A DNA stretch of 64,000 nucleotides from Scylla paramamosain (lineage: Eukaryota > Arthropoda > Malacostraca > Decapoda > Portunidae): NCBI RefSeq assembly GCF_035594125.1, contig NC_087176.1, forward strand, positions 21,521,591 through 21,585,590, read 5' to 3'. Position 1 is the first letter of the stretch, and each line of letters begins with the position of its first letter. Below, piece after piece: positions 41,720-52,195 of this stretch. The notes beneath the pieces were generated by a model. It worked only from the letters and a program-made list of their open reading frames with translations, made no database searches and was not told the origin of the DNA. The position numbers and the translations under genes were made by a program.

Positions 41720-42239
41720 ATAATATAAAACTTTCCCTCCACGTTTATTACTACATATCATAATTTTCCTCTCAGTTTCCTCTCTCATTTGTCCTCTCAT
41801 CTTTTTCCCCCTCTCATTTTTCCTCGCCCATCTTCTTTTTTCCCCTCACTTTCCTTCTCACCATCTTTTCTGTAACTTTTTTTTTACATTTCTCCTTTTC
41901 CCCTTTCTTTGTTAAATTTCCCTCTTTTTTCCTTGTTTCCTTTTATTTTAACTTTATTTTTCCATCACCTTCAATTCACTTTCATATTTCCCCCTCATAC
42001 TCTCAATTCCCCTCACTTTCCCCTTATTTTCTCACCTGGTTTTGCCATCATCATAATCATCTCTTTATTGCCTCTTATCCTTTCCTTCCCCTCTCTCTCC
42101 CTGTCGTCCTTCTTACCTATTCCCCTCTGTCTCCCCTCTCCCTCTCCCCTCACCTCTCCCCTCACTCATAACTCACCTGTTCTCTCTCCTTAACTAGGCG
42201 CCTGGAGTGTCTCAAGCTCCCCGGGACAATGCTGGCGAG

Positions 42240-42311
<72 letters not shown>

Positions 42312-42547
42312 AGGAAGATGAAAGAGGGAAAGAGGAATGATGGTAAGTGGGGAGGAGGAAGTGGGGGAATTTTGACGGTATTGTTGGCATGTCTTAATAA
42401 TGAGAAAGAGGAAAAAGCTTGGTGATGGGGTGAGGGGAGGAGATGAGGGGAAAAATGTGGGGAAAGGTCAGATGCATTTATTAGTTACTGGGATGGGAAA
42501 AAAATTAAGACGTGTAGGTGTTTGGTTCAAGCACACACACACACACA

Positions 42548-42632
<85 letters not shown>

Positions 42633-43229
42633 AGAGGTGAAGGCGAGGGGAAAGATTTGGGTGAGGGGAAGAGCAAAGGGAGAAGAAAGAAGAGAGGAGG
42701 AAAAGACGGGAGCAGGAGGGAGAGGGGAGAGGGGAGAGGGGAACAGCACTATGGAGTTATATATCTCCTGGTCATTCCCCTCTCCTTCCCCTTTCCCCTC
42801 TCTCTTCCCCTCTCACTCCCCTCTCCCATGACATTTGTGGTGTGGGCGGCTCTGTGTTTGTCGATTCCAAACCTCTACTACCTCCCCTCACTCCCCTCTC
42901 ACTCCCCTCTCATTCCCCTCACTCCTTTCCATTTACATATTTCGAACAATTTTCCCCTCACTCCTTAATTCCCTTTAAATTCCCCTTAATTTTTGGCATA
43001 CTGTTCCCTCAACTCATCCCTCCTTAAGTTACTAAGCAAAGGGCAGAAGGGGAAAAGAAGGGAAAAGGGAAACTACTCCTTATTGCTCTGAAAAGAAGAA
43101 CAAGGAGAATGATAGGAGGAGGAGGAGGAGGAGGAGGAGGAAGGGATGGAGGAGGAGGAGAGAGGAGAGAGGAGAGATGGAATGAAGATTGATGGGAAGG
43201 AGGGAAGGGAGGGAGATACAGGTGGTGGA

Positions 43230-43265
<36 letters not shown>

Positions 43266-43320
43266 CAACCCTCTCTTTCACCCTCCCATGCGGTCGGTAG
43301 GTAGAAGCAAGAAATTGAGT

Positions 43321-43358
<38 letters not shown>

Positions 43359-43707
43359 GAGGAGGAGGAGGCAGCCGCAGGAAACTGACGGACAAATGAA
43401 CAAAGTTAAGACAAATTGGAGTCAGGGAAGTTTGCATATTATCTAGACTGCTGACGTTTGTACAGAGATGCTGCGAGGAGGAGGAGGAGGAGGAGGAGGA
43501 GGAGGAGGAGGAGGATTGGTGGTTAGGTGGAATGTAAAAAGACTCGCGCTGACACTGAAGAGAAGGAATATGAGGAAGAGGTGGAGGAGGAGGAGCAGGA
43601 GCAGGAGGAGGAGGAGAAGGAGGAGGAGGATATAGACAAGGTGAAATGAGATGAAACCTGATGTTGAAATGATCCTCCTCCTCCTCCTCCTCCTCCTCCT
43701 CCTCCTC

Positions 43708-43758
<51 letters not shown>

Positions 43759-43927
43759 TCACCACTAAACCTTAACACTCACCCTTCTTCCTTCCCTCTC
43801 CCTTTTGCTATCTCCCCTCCCTTCCCCTCTTTTCCTCCCCTTTCTCTACTGTCCCCTCTTCCTTCCCTTCTCACCTCCTCGATAACAGTAATGAGGGAAG
43901 AAGTAATTAAAACATGAGGACTTTCCC

Positions 43928-43962
<35 letters not shown>

Positions 43963-44300
43963 AAGTGAAGGAAATGACTCCACGCAACTCCACTTCCTTC
44001 TCTTCTTTCTCTTCCTCTCTCCCTCAATCTCTCTCACATTTCCTTCCTTCCACTTCCCCTCACCTCCCTCATAAGGCTTTCTCCCTCCCGACTCCCCTCT
44101 CCCCCTTTACCCCTCCTTTCCCTCTTCCCAATCACATCTTCTCCTTCCATCACTTCCCTTCTCATCAGTTTTTCTCGCTTCTCTCTTCTACCATTTTCGC
44201 TCTCACATCCCAAATATCCTCTCTTCCTCATTGCCCTTTCTTCCTTTTCTCATCTTCTCATTAGCCCTCTTCCTTCTTCTTTTCCTCCTGTAAATTAATG
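41333..44300. other. Alternating polypurine and polypyrimidine low complexity
   Basis: Blocks: CT 41333-41350; GA 41434-41467; purine-rich to 41680; GA 41683-41715; pyrimidine-rich 41750-42195; GA 42240-42303; purine-rich; AC 42533-42630; pyrimidine-rich 42775-43025; purine-rich with GGA and GA 43030-43632; CTC 43675-43708 joined to TAC 43709-43757; GT 43931-43961; pyrimidine-rich to 44290. All open frames here are low complexity. No gene seen. Confidence 0.8.
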
Positions 44301-44519
44301 TTCCTATCTATAATGATAAAACAACAATTAAAATTCTCATCAATAAGAAATTAAGTGAAATAAGAAGTAGTTTTTATGCTCATGAAGTAAAATACAAACT
44401 TTCCTTACGAGATGATATTACAAAACTTAATTAAAATACAGATAGAGAAACGGAGATGGAAGAAAGAAGTGTAAGCAAAACCTGTAATTATCTGTACCTG
44501 AGGGGACCTAATGGACGCT

Positions 44520-44712
44520 CACACCTGTTCACCTGTCCTATTAACCTAACTTATTCTATCCACTTGTCCTATTTAATCCACTTGTATCATTTTCTTGACC
44601 TATGCACCTGTTCTATCCTTCTGTTCTGTTCTGTTCACCTGTCCTATCCACCTGTCCTGTCCACCTGTTCCACCCACCTGTGCTATTCTGTTCACCTGTC
44701 CACTCATTCACC
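44520..44712 (+). repeat. Degenerate CACCTGTCC minisatellite
   Basis: Roughly 10-11-bp imperfect units of the form CACCTGTYCTRTC repeat about 14 times. Each good unit contains the E-box CACCTG. The array ends just past the stop codon of the minus-strand gene at 44714, so it would form the start of that gene's 3' UTR. Confidence 0.75.
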
Positions 44713-44713
44713 T

Positions 44714-45337
44714 TTATGAGTAGCGGGGCCTCTTCTTCGGTGGCTCCTCATCATCATCTTCTGAGCGCACTATGATGACGCTGTCCTCTTCCCTACACAG
44801 CCTCAGGTTCAGGCTAAAGGGGATTGAGAACAGTTTTAAAGGAGTCGAGTCTGAGGTTAAGTGAATCGAGTCAGAGTCAAAGGACACCGAATCTGAATTT
44901 AAGGGAGTCGAGTTTTCGTTTAAGGGGGACGAGTCCGAGTTAGAGGGAATCGAATCCGAATTTTGAGGAATCGAATCCGAATTTTGGGGAACTGAATCCG
45001 AAGTTAAAGGAATCGAGTCTTCATGTGAGGGAGTCCGATCGCCCATCACGCCGCTGGACGAGGAAAGGAGACTGATCCACCAGGCCACTCCATTGGGCGG
45101 CCACTTCACTGCGTTACTCCACTGCCCCACCAGCGCCTGCACGCCCTCGGAGGAGACGTACCAGACCCGCGTAGGTCGCCATTCGGCCCAGTCGTCCCGC
45201 CTCTGGAAGAAGACCATATACCCCTCATCCTCTGACCTCATGGGCCACGTCGGGGGAGAGATGGTCGTGGAAGAGGACGAGGGCGGTGAGGTACTCGGGT
45301 CCTCAGAGAAAGAAGTGGACCTGGTTCTCTTTGGCAT
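44714..45337 (-). CDS. Intronless gene of unknown function, 207 aa
   Basis: I do not recognise the family. The start is the ATG at 45337, with A at -3 (AACATGCC); an in-frame extension upstream lacks another ATG. Residues about 1-32 are Ser/Thr/Pro-rich. Residues about 33-92 look folded and are Trp-rich (seven Trp), with GYMVFFQRRDDWAEWRP and VWYVSSEGVQALVGQW. Residues about 108-177 are ten heptads of the form S-I/V-P-x-N-S-D, from a 21-bp repeat. The end is acidic (SEDDDEE) followed by a basic PPKKRPRYS, a good nuclear localisation signal. No intron signals interrupt it, and a TATA box and initiator lie at a suitable distance upstream. The open frame spans a varied, non-repetitive N-terminal half, which argues for a real protein. 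A retrogene, a lineage-specific orphan or a gene captured from a mobile element are all possible. Confidence 0.6.
   Translation of the reverse strand: MPKRTRSTSFSEDPSTSPPSSSSTTISPPTWPMRSEDEGYMVFFQRRDDWAEWRPTRVWYVSSEGVQALVGQWSNAVKWPPNGVAWWISLLSSSSGVMGDRTPSHEDSIPLTSDSVPQNSDSIPQNSDSIPSNSDSSPLNENSTPLNSDSVSFDSDSIHLTSDSTPLKLFSIPFSLNLRLCREEDSVIIVRSEDDDEEPPKKRPRYS
44807..45016 (-). repeat. 21-bp coding minisatellite, 10 heptad copies
   Basis: Ten consecutive 21-bp units within the intronless gene encode Ser-rich heptads; copies 2-4 are the most alike, the outer ones diverged. Confidence 0.85.
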
Positions 45338-45369
45338 GTTGGTTTTCAAAGGACTCGTCAAAGTGTTGT

Positions 45370-45406
45370 TCTGAAGGTGAATGTTAAAGTAAAACGCTCC
45401 TTTATA
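45370..45406 (-). promoter_or_regulatory. TATA box and initiator of the intronless gene
   Basis: TATAAA at 45406-45401 (minus) and an arthropod-type initiator-like TTCAGAA with its A at 45372, 34 nt from the first T of the TATA box. This gives a 5' UTR of about 35 nt before the ATG at 45337. Confidence 0.5.
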
Positions 45407-46779
45407 CTTTGTTTCTCCACATTTTCTCTACACTAGCTGGCTGTCGTGGTACAGGAGAGTGTGGGTGATAGCTGGGTTTTCAGTGCCTCCTTCACCCCTC
45501 TGCGTCTCACCTTCTACAGCAGAACCCTTCATTATTTACCAGTCTATTTTTCTGTATCTTGCTAGTTGTCTGTCTGTCTGTCTATCTATCTTTCGTCTAT
45601 GTCTGTCTTTCTAGTTGTATGTCTGTCTACCTCTTTATCTATCTATCTAGAGAGCGGAAGTAGCTAAGAGGACCGGGAGATGAGGGGGTAGGTGACGGGA
45701 GGGGGAGAGTGGATGGAGGTAGGAGAGATGGGGAGAGTGAGGAGCAGAGGAGAGAGGAACGGGGCACGAGAAAAATGCAGGGAGATGATAGGCTGTCGTT
45801 GAGTCACCAGAGAGCGGACAGACGAACAAGAATAATGCACAATAAATTACTCCACAACAAAGACAACATCAACATTGACCTTACTATCATCCCCGCATTA
45901 CATTACACAATATTAAATATGAGCTGAGTCAGTGAGTAAGTAAGATAAGGTGAGGAAGTATGAATATTTTAAGTATTATCCTTCCTCCGGCAACGTGTAC
46001 CTTTTGTCTCGACTGAAGCTTCGAAACACTAATTAAAACTCACAGCAGCTCGTCTTTCCCACCTATACACACTCAAAAACTCACCTAAACCTCACTCAGA
46101 TAACCACTTCACCCTTATATTCCACCTACAGCACTTCATGATCCTTAGTTGCATTGAAATCGCCTGTAGAAGACTCACGCATCTGGTTCGCGCACATTCC
46201 GAACAAATGAGACAGTACCAAGGCCACATTCCGTTCACTTTCCTTCCTGCTCCTCACCGCGTGTGTTCCTGACCCTGTGCTCGTATTATCGCTAAATTCC
46301 CGCATCATCCTGCCTTTCCCAGCGATGGTCGGCTGTTTTACGTGTAGTGTAAGGTATAGTGATGTTGCCCTGAGTTGTTTTTTTGTCAGTGTAGAGTATC
46401 TAGCATGCAAGTATTAGGGGTTTAAGTGAAGGTGTCTCTCTTTCAGATAGGTATTCCAGCACTGTTCTATTTTATATTGTCTTCCTCCTCTGACACATGC
46501 CAAAATGATAATCACTCCCAGTGTTGTTGTGGATCAGGGATGCTGTAAACTTTCCAGTGACCCAGCTGTGACCACACTGAATGTTTCCATTTGTGACTCA
46601 CAGTGCAAGGGGCCAGTCACACCCTGCCCTCTAAAGACAACTCTCTCCCTTCACACAACTCTACATGTACCTAATATGCAGACACCCTTCACTCAGAATT
46701 CAAAATTTATGATGGTGGCTCTTACACAAGCTTTGGAGTCCCTGTCTGGGAAGGAGACCACAAATGTCCCCAGGTCGGA
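45407..46779. other. Intergenic, no gene recognised
   Basis: TCTG/TCTA tetranucleotide runs near 45568-45595 and 45633-45650. A 94-codon minus-strand open frame (46126-46410) has mixed composition but no recognisable family or splice context. Nothing else supported. Confidence 0.5.
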
Positions 46780-47065
46780 CTCTTCTTCAGGTATCGAACC
46801 TAAGTGTCTTGACACCCTACTCAACTTTTTCTTCATTAATTTATGCAGCATTTGCCGCCTTATCTAATTTTCAATCTGTAGAACACCACCTCCCCTCTAA
46901 TAAGCCTCGTCTTCTTTTCGTCACCAAAATGCAGGTGTCTGAGCCAACTGACAGTAGCTCCTTCTCTGTTCCCTCCTATTTTCTCCATATTCATTTTTAA
47001 TCCAGAGCTGGATGTTGCATCTTTGTAGGCAATGACATAACTTGCTCTTGTATCCATGCTTTTCA

Positions 47066-47196
47066 TCCTCCTCCTCCTCCTCCTCTTCCTCTTCCTCTTC
47101 CTCTTCCTCTTCCTCATCTTTGTCGTCCTCCTCCTCCTCCTCCTCCTCCTCCTCCTCCTCCTCCTCCTCCTCCTCCTCCTCCTCCTCCTCCTCCTC
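47066..47196. repeat. (CTC)n/(TTCCTC)n tract inside the LINE
   Basis: 131 bp of CTC with a TTCCTC section, sitting exactly where the endonuclease-to-RT core of the LINE is missing. Confidence 0.95.
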
Positions 47197-47801
47197 AACA
47201 TCGACATGATGCTACCTTCTAGATAGCTATCTTCTCTTCTTCATTGACTCTCAACTGTCCCCTTCTTCTACACTGAACATCTTCAGTCTATCCTTTACTT
47301 ATAATATAAACTGGAAACTTTATGTCTTATTTCTAGCTAAAACAGCTTCTATAAAGTTAAGCCAGTTTTTTTTCTTATCTCCTCCAATTGCTGATTCTGT
47401 ACAGGGACCTTATCCATCCATGTAAGGAGTATGCCTTACATGTATGGGGAGTTCCACTCATAACACTGTAACAGACTTTGCAATCTCTCTCTCTTTTTGC
47501 CACAATATTGTGTCTCTTGCTATCTTGTACCACTATTTTCATGCTAACTGCTCTTCTGATCTTGCTAACTGCATGCCTCCCCTTCTCCTGCAGCCTCACT
47601 TCATAAAACTTTCTACTTTCTCTCATCCCTATTCTATCCACCTCTCAATTGCAAGTGTTAACCAGTATTCTCAATCATTCATTTCCTTTTCTGGTAAATT
47701 CTGGAACTCCCTTTCTTCTTCTGTCTTTCCTCCTTATGACTTGAGGGAGGTTTTGAGACACTTATCCTCCAGTTTTCATGATCATTTCTGACTGTTTAGG
47801 G

Positions 47802-48020
47802 CAGTGGTTCTCAAACTGGGTGCCGCGGCACCCTGGGGTGCCACGGACAGCGCCTAGGGGTGCCACATGATTGCCATGAATTTGGTCTTGGCTAGATCGT
47901 TTCAAGGTACATTTGTAAAACAGTTTGTAGCAGTCTGCCTATAATTAAATGTCGGTGTAGGAAGTTACTTGCTCTAATATTTTACTAAAATATAGGTAGA
48001 TATTTCCTTTTGCACACTTG

Positions 48021-48060
<40 letters not shown>

Positions 48061-48084
48061 GATAGCATAATAATAATAATAATA

Positions 48085-48126
<42 letters not shown>

Positions 48127-49244
48127 TCAATAGAATGTAATAGTACTCTTTGGGTAACCCAATTTTCTTTGTTTATACTCGTCGGTCGTCCAGTATGTGA
48201 TCGGTACTTGTCCGATTTTTGTCAGTGAGGCACTATACATCGAGCTGTACGGGTGTATTCCTTGCTGCTTCTGATAATGTGCAGCTGTATTGAACTTAAA
48301 CTCACAATGGATAAGTTTGTCATTAAGAAGAGAAAACATGGAGATAGTGGTGAGGGTGAAGAAGGAAACGAAAGTAGAAGTACGAGTGAAAAGGATTTGG
48401 CCATTTCAACAGCAAACAAATCAACTTCCAAAAAAAGCAGGAAAAATCGCTCCTATTTGGATAATTATCTAGATTTGGGATTCTTTTGGTGTGGCGATGA
48501 GGTTAATCCTACACCACTGTGTGTTATTTGTGGTGATAAATTAGCTAATGAGGCGATGGTACCCAGCAAATTAAAGAGGCATTTATCTTTGAAACATGGT
48601 CATCTTGCCAACAAGCCTCGATCCTACTTTGAAGGACTTTTAAATGAACAAAAACAACAGAGGGTGATGCTTTCTAAAACAATCAAAGTTTCTGATAAAG
48701 CACAAGAGGCCAGCTACTTAGTTGCAGAGTTAGTCGCTAAAAGCATGAAACCTCATACAATAGCAGAGACACTAATTCTTCCGGCTTGTAGTACCATTGT
48801 AAAAACAATGTTTGGAAGTGAAGCAGAAAAACAAGTGAAAAAAATTCCCGTCTCGGATAGTACCATCAGCAGACGGATTCATGATATGTCAGCAGACGTA
48901 GAGGAAACTGTATGTGCCTCTGTAAAGGAAAGTGAAATGTTTGCACTTCAGATAGATAAGTCCACAGATATTGGAGGTAAGGCTCAACTATCGGCATTCA
49001 TTCGGTACATTCATAATGTTAAAATAGTGGACCAGTTTTTCTGTTGTAAGGAACTTGAGGAAACAACAACAGGCGTTTGAGTACGGATAATAATTTTAAA
49101 TCATTAATTAAAGTAATTCAAACAGGTACAATTTTATATCAGAAGTTAATTCATGTGAGGAGGGGTGATGGTGAAAAAGGGGTGCCACAGAAAGGATTAT
49201 ATAAATTCAGGGTGCCATCACTGAAAAAAGATTGAGAACCACTG
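47802..49244 (+). mobile_element. Internally deleted hAT transposon, 1443 bp
   Basis: Perfect 13-bp terminal inverted repeats (CAGTGGTTCTCAA at 47802-47814; complement at 49232-49244) are flanked by a perfect 8-bp target duplication GTTTAGGG (47794-47801 and 49245-49252). An 8-bp duplication, CAG-type ends and a BED-finger transposase define the hAT superfamily (Charlie/ZBED5-like branch by protein style). The element contains (TAC)n at 48020-48060 and (AAT)n at 48069-48125 in its 5' non-coding part. It is inserted in the 3' UTR of a Jockey-like LINE, so it is the younger of the two. It encodes only the N-terminal part of a transposase and cannot move itself. Confidence 0.93.
48307..49080 (+). 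CDS. Truncated hAT transposase, BED finger and N-terminal part
   Basis: 257 codons from the ATG at 48307 (ACAATGG context; an in-frame ATG at 48253 is less likely). Residues 1-50 are basic and Ser-rich. About 60-98 form a BED-type zinc finger (W-C-G-D ... C-V-I-C ... H-L-S-L-K-H), which binds the transposon ends. Then comes the conserved helical stretch with SYLVAELVAKSMKPHTIAE and DSTISRRI, and the first catalytic-domain block LQIDKSTDIGG, where the family normally has D-E-S-T-D. The frame ends at 49080 right after ELEETTTG. Full-length relatives continue for some 350 residues through the rest of the RNase-H-like fold and the C-terminal dimerisation region, all missing here. The coding part that remains has no stop or frameshift, so it could still make a DNA-binding, repressor-like fragment. 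Confidence 0.85.
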   Translation: MDKFVIKKRKHGDSGEGEEGNESRSTSEKDLAISTANKSTSKKSRKNRSYLDNYLDLGFFWCGDEVNPTPLCVICGDKLANEAMVPSKLKRHLSLKHGHLANKPRSYFEGLLNEQKQQRVMLSKTIKVSDKAQEASYLVAELVAKSMKPHTIAETLILPACSTIVKTMFGSEAEKQVKKIPVSDSTISRRIHDMSADVEETVCASVKESEMFALQIDKSTDIGGKAQLSAFIRYIHNVKIVDQFFCCKELEETTTGV

Positions 49245-49642
49245 GTTTAGGGACTGGCACCTCAGTGGGCCTTTTTCTTCTAATTTTGTTGGCATTTTTG
49301 TCACATTTTACTGACATGCCACACATTCCAAGTGCACTTTCATTGCTCTCACTGTCTGTCCTATTCACCACAGCACCTCCCGAACAATAACATGCATCTT
49401 AAAGATGTATGAGATCTTGTAATTTATTCAGCCATATTGGCAATAATGCACCCTTTGACTTGATTGGAGTTTAGAGGTGTTAGTCACATGATGAGTTGGG
49501 AAGGTGAACAAGTGTTAGTACCTATCTGTACAGAGCCTGAGCTACATTTGTATCTATATTTATCCAATTTATCCCTTTGTTTGGTAGTTGGTGTGTTTGT
49601 GTGTGACATCGCCAAAGATTATGATCCTGCTCATCCACAAAG

Positions 49643-49792
49643 ATGGCAGTGAGGGGGGGCAGCACAGTGTTCATTGATGCCTCGGCACTTGGGGAGCTGA
49701 CGAGCCAGCTGACGTCCCAAGACCTAGAGAGTCTGGTGGGCAACATCCAGCCGGCAGACTTGAAGGCTCTGCAGGAGGCAACTGAGGGTCAT
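49643..49792 (+). CDS. lin54: lin54 coding exon 1
   Basis: Starts [19 protein letters not shown]; ends phase 0 at CAT/GTGAGT. An in-frame TGA lies seven codons upstream of the ATG (49622-49624), supporting this start. A pyrimidine-rich stretch ending in TAG at 49587 could be an acceptor, so a non-coding upstream exon is likely. Confidence 0.8.
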
Positions 49793-52108
49793 GTGAGTAT
49801 TACTGCTTACAGAGGCAAGCTTTCAGATTTCACTTATTTTTGGTGTATTACTAGCAGTAGTCAGAGGATGCTGGGGCAGTGATGTAGATGAGAGGAAAAC
49901 AGGTTCTTTTCAATGATTGTGGTGGCAAAGTGTGTTGAATATTTTGTGAAAGATAAGTTGCCAATAGAGGACATGATTGAGATCATAAGGAATTAGATAC
50001 AACAAAAGCCTAAGAACTGGAGAGATAGATTGAATACAACCAAAGTTGGGTATTGAAATCCTGTACTAGATCATTCTCAAATTTTTTTTACTAGACTTCT
50101 CAGAAGTTGACATTTCTAACATTTCTAAAAACTGGCAAGTGATCAAGGTTATTGTATTTACCATGCTGAAATCCTGCACGCCAAGAAGTATTATAATTGC
50201 TATGCATTATACACTATTCTTAGACAGTGATCCCTTAGTGTTGTTAGTGATCCCTAACTATTACTCTACTTGTTGATCCCAGGTGGTGAACACTCCTGGA
50301 GTGCTCATCTCTGATGGGGTGACAGTGGGCAACATTGTGGAGGTGGAGGGTGGTGAGAGTGGAGTGCTGGAAGAGTCTCAGCAGCTGGACTCCCATGCTC
50401 ACCACCAGCCAATGGAAGTGGACACCCTCACTGACCATGACCAGGTCATTGGTGAGTATCAGCTGCAGATTTGTCATGGCCATACAAGGACAAAAAAAAT
50501 AAATTTATAGTCCTTTCCAGCACTTATACGTAATTGTGTGTTGGCCTTGATCTCTATCCACAGGAGGCAATATCAGGGAATGTATCACTCACTATTGTCT
50601 GCTGTGTGTTACATACTTTTGGTTCTCCCGCACAGGTGAAATGGACATGCTGCAGCAGGGTGGTGAGCTGATTGGCATGGCAGGAGAGGAGATGTCCACA
50701 GGCGGTGAGGCTGCCACCACCTCGGCTCTGCTGGCTTCTGTGTCTTCGGGTGACTCCTCTTCCTCCCAGATAGTTTCAGAGACGCCACAGCTCATAAAGA
50801 GCAGCTTGGGCCAGTTTGTAGTTCTGCAGCAGAACCAGGTGAGGCTACAGCTGCTTCTGTAGTGCTACTGTAGTGTCTTATTTATTCCTACTATCTTTTC
50901 ATTGTACCCTTACTTGCAGTAGTCTCCCTGTTTTTTTACATTATGGCTAGATGTTGCAAAAGGTGACAGAAACACATGAATGTAGGGACTAAGGATGCCT
51001 TCTCTGTACTTTTATTCCATCATTTATATTAGGTGTGGCAGCTTTTCTTTGCCATCTCAATACCAATATATTGATGTGTATATCAGTAGATCCAGGCTGG
51101 ACCTGTCAGGTATTGACTGTACATTTTATGTAGTAGTAGTGTGGGAATTACAGCACCCAACAAATAATGGAGAAATTTCTGAATGTTTTATCGAAATTAG
51201 TAATATTTCTCAATGAGACGGAACTCAGGAGTAAAAGCAAGGTGACCAATTTTTACTTATATATTTCAGCAGAATAACATCTCTATTGGTTCCATGGCCA
51301 ACCGAATCATCACATCGGGCGGCCAGGTGGTGAGCACAGTGTCGGGCCCTAGCAGCAGCAACAACAGCAAGCCGGTGGTGGTGAACACATCTCAGCTCAG
51401 TGGGGGAGTGAGGCAGCAGATGGTGGTCACCTCGCAGGCCCACCCAGTGCGGACGGTGCAGTTCAAGCAGTCATCGCAGACCCAGTCACACAACAGCAGT
51501 GGTGTGAGTGGAAGCCGTGTTTTAGGAGAGTGGTCTGTAGTCTTTGAAGTGTTCCCTTTAGCTCTAGACAGAAAAAGCTTCATAACAGGATACATGGTGA
51601 TAGAGATAAGCTATATAGATATATAGTTAATGCAGGGACTTGTGGTTTGTTGATTCTTGCACATACTCTGGAAGTACAGCTTATTAGTCAGGACTTTTCT
51701 GTACTAATCTTTAAAATGTTAATGATGATTTCCTTTACCCTTTTATGAAGAATGTGAATCATAACTGATTGACCATAAACCCTCTTTGGTTTGAGAGCAT
51801 ATAGGACTTGTGATGATGTAGCTGTGAGAGAAACGTTTCCAACTGACATGCTGACATGCCTGCCTTGCCTGTGCAGACGGTGACCAAGGTGATCATCGGC
51901 AGTCAGGCTGGCGGGGGCATGAGCAACATTGGGAGCCAGCAGGTGCGCCTCATCACCAGCCAGAGTGGTAATACTGCAGCCTCCCCTGCCAAGCTGACCT
52001 TGCAGCAGGCACAGCATGTGGGCTTCTTGCCATCCTCCAAGCCACAGGGCCAATCTCCAAACAAGGTCAGGAAGGAACACTGGTGAACCTGAGTTTTGTC
52101 TTGATGCA

Positions 52109-52195
<87 letters not shown>

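Larger units (their letters stand above)
46780..49305 (+). mobile_element. Degraded Jockey-like LINE, internally deleted and interrupted
   Basis: 46860-47058 encodes the start of the endonuclease ORF (NFQSVEHHL, FSVPSYFL, then AGCC(I/V)(F/Y)V.ND after a frameshift). A (CTC)n tract at 47066-47196 then replaces most of the gene. At 47215-47790 the RT C-terminal region resumes ([43 protein letters not shown]) with stops and frameshifts. Its 3' UTR is split at 47801 by the hAT element and continues at 49245 (GGGACTGGCACCTCAGTGGGC), matching 27000-27022 of the better copy. Confidence 0.85.

Noticed and set aside
46126..46410. 94-codon minus-strand frame of mixed composition
   Set aside because: No family, no splice sites and no promoter seen; too short to call on composition alone.
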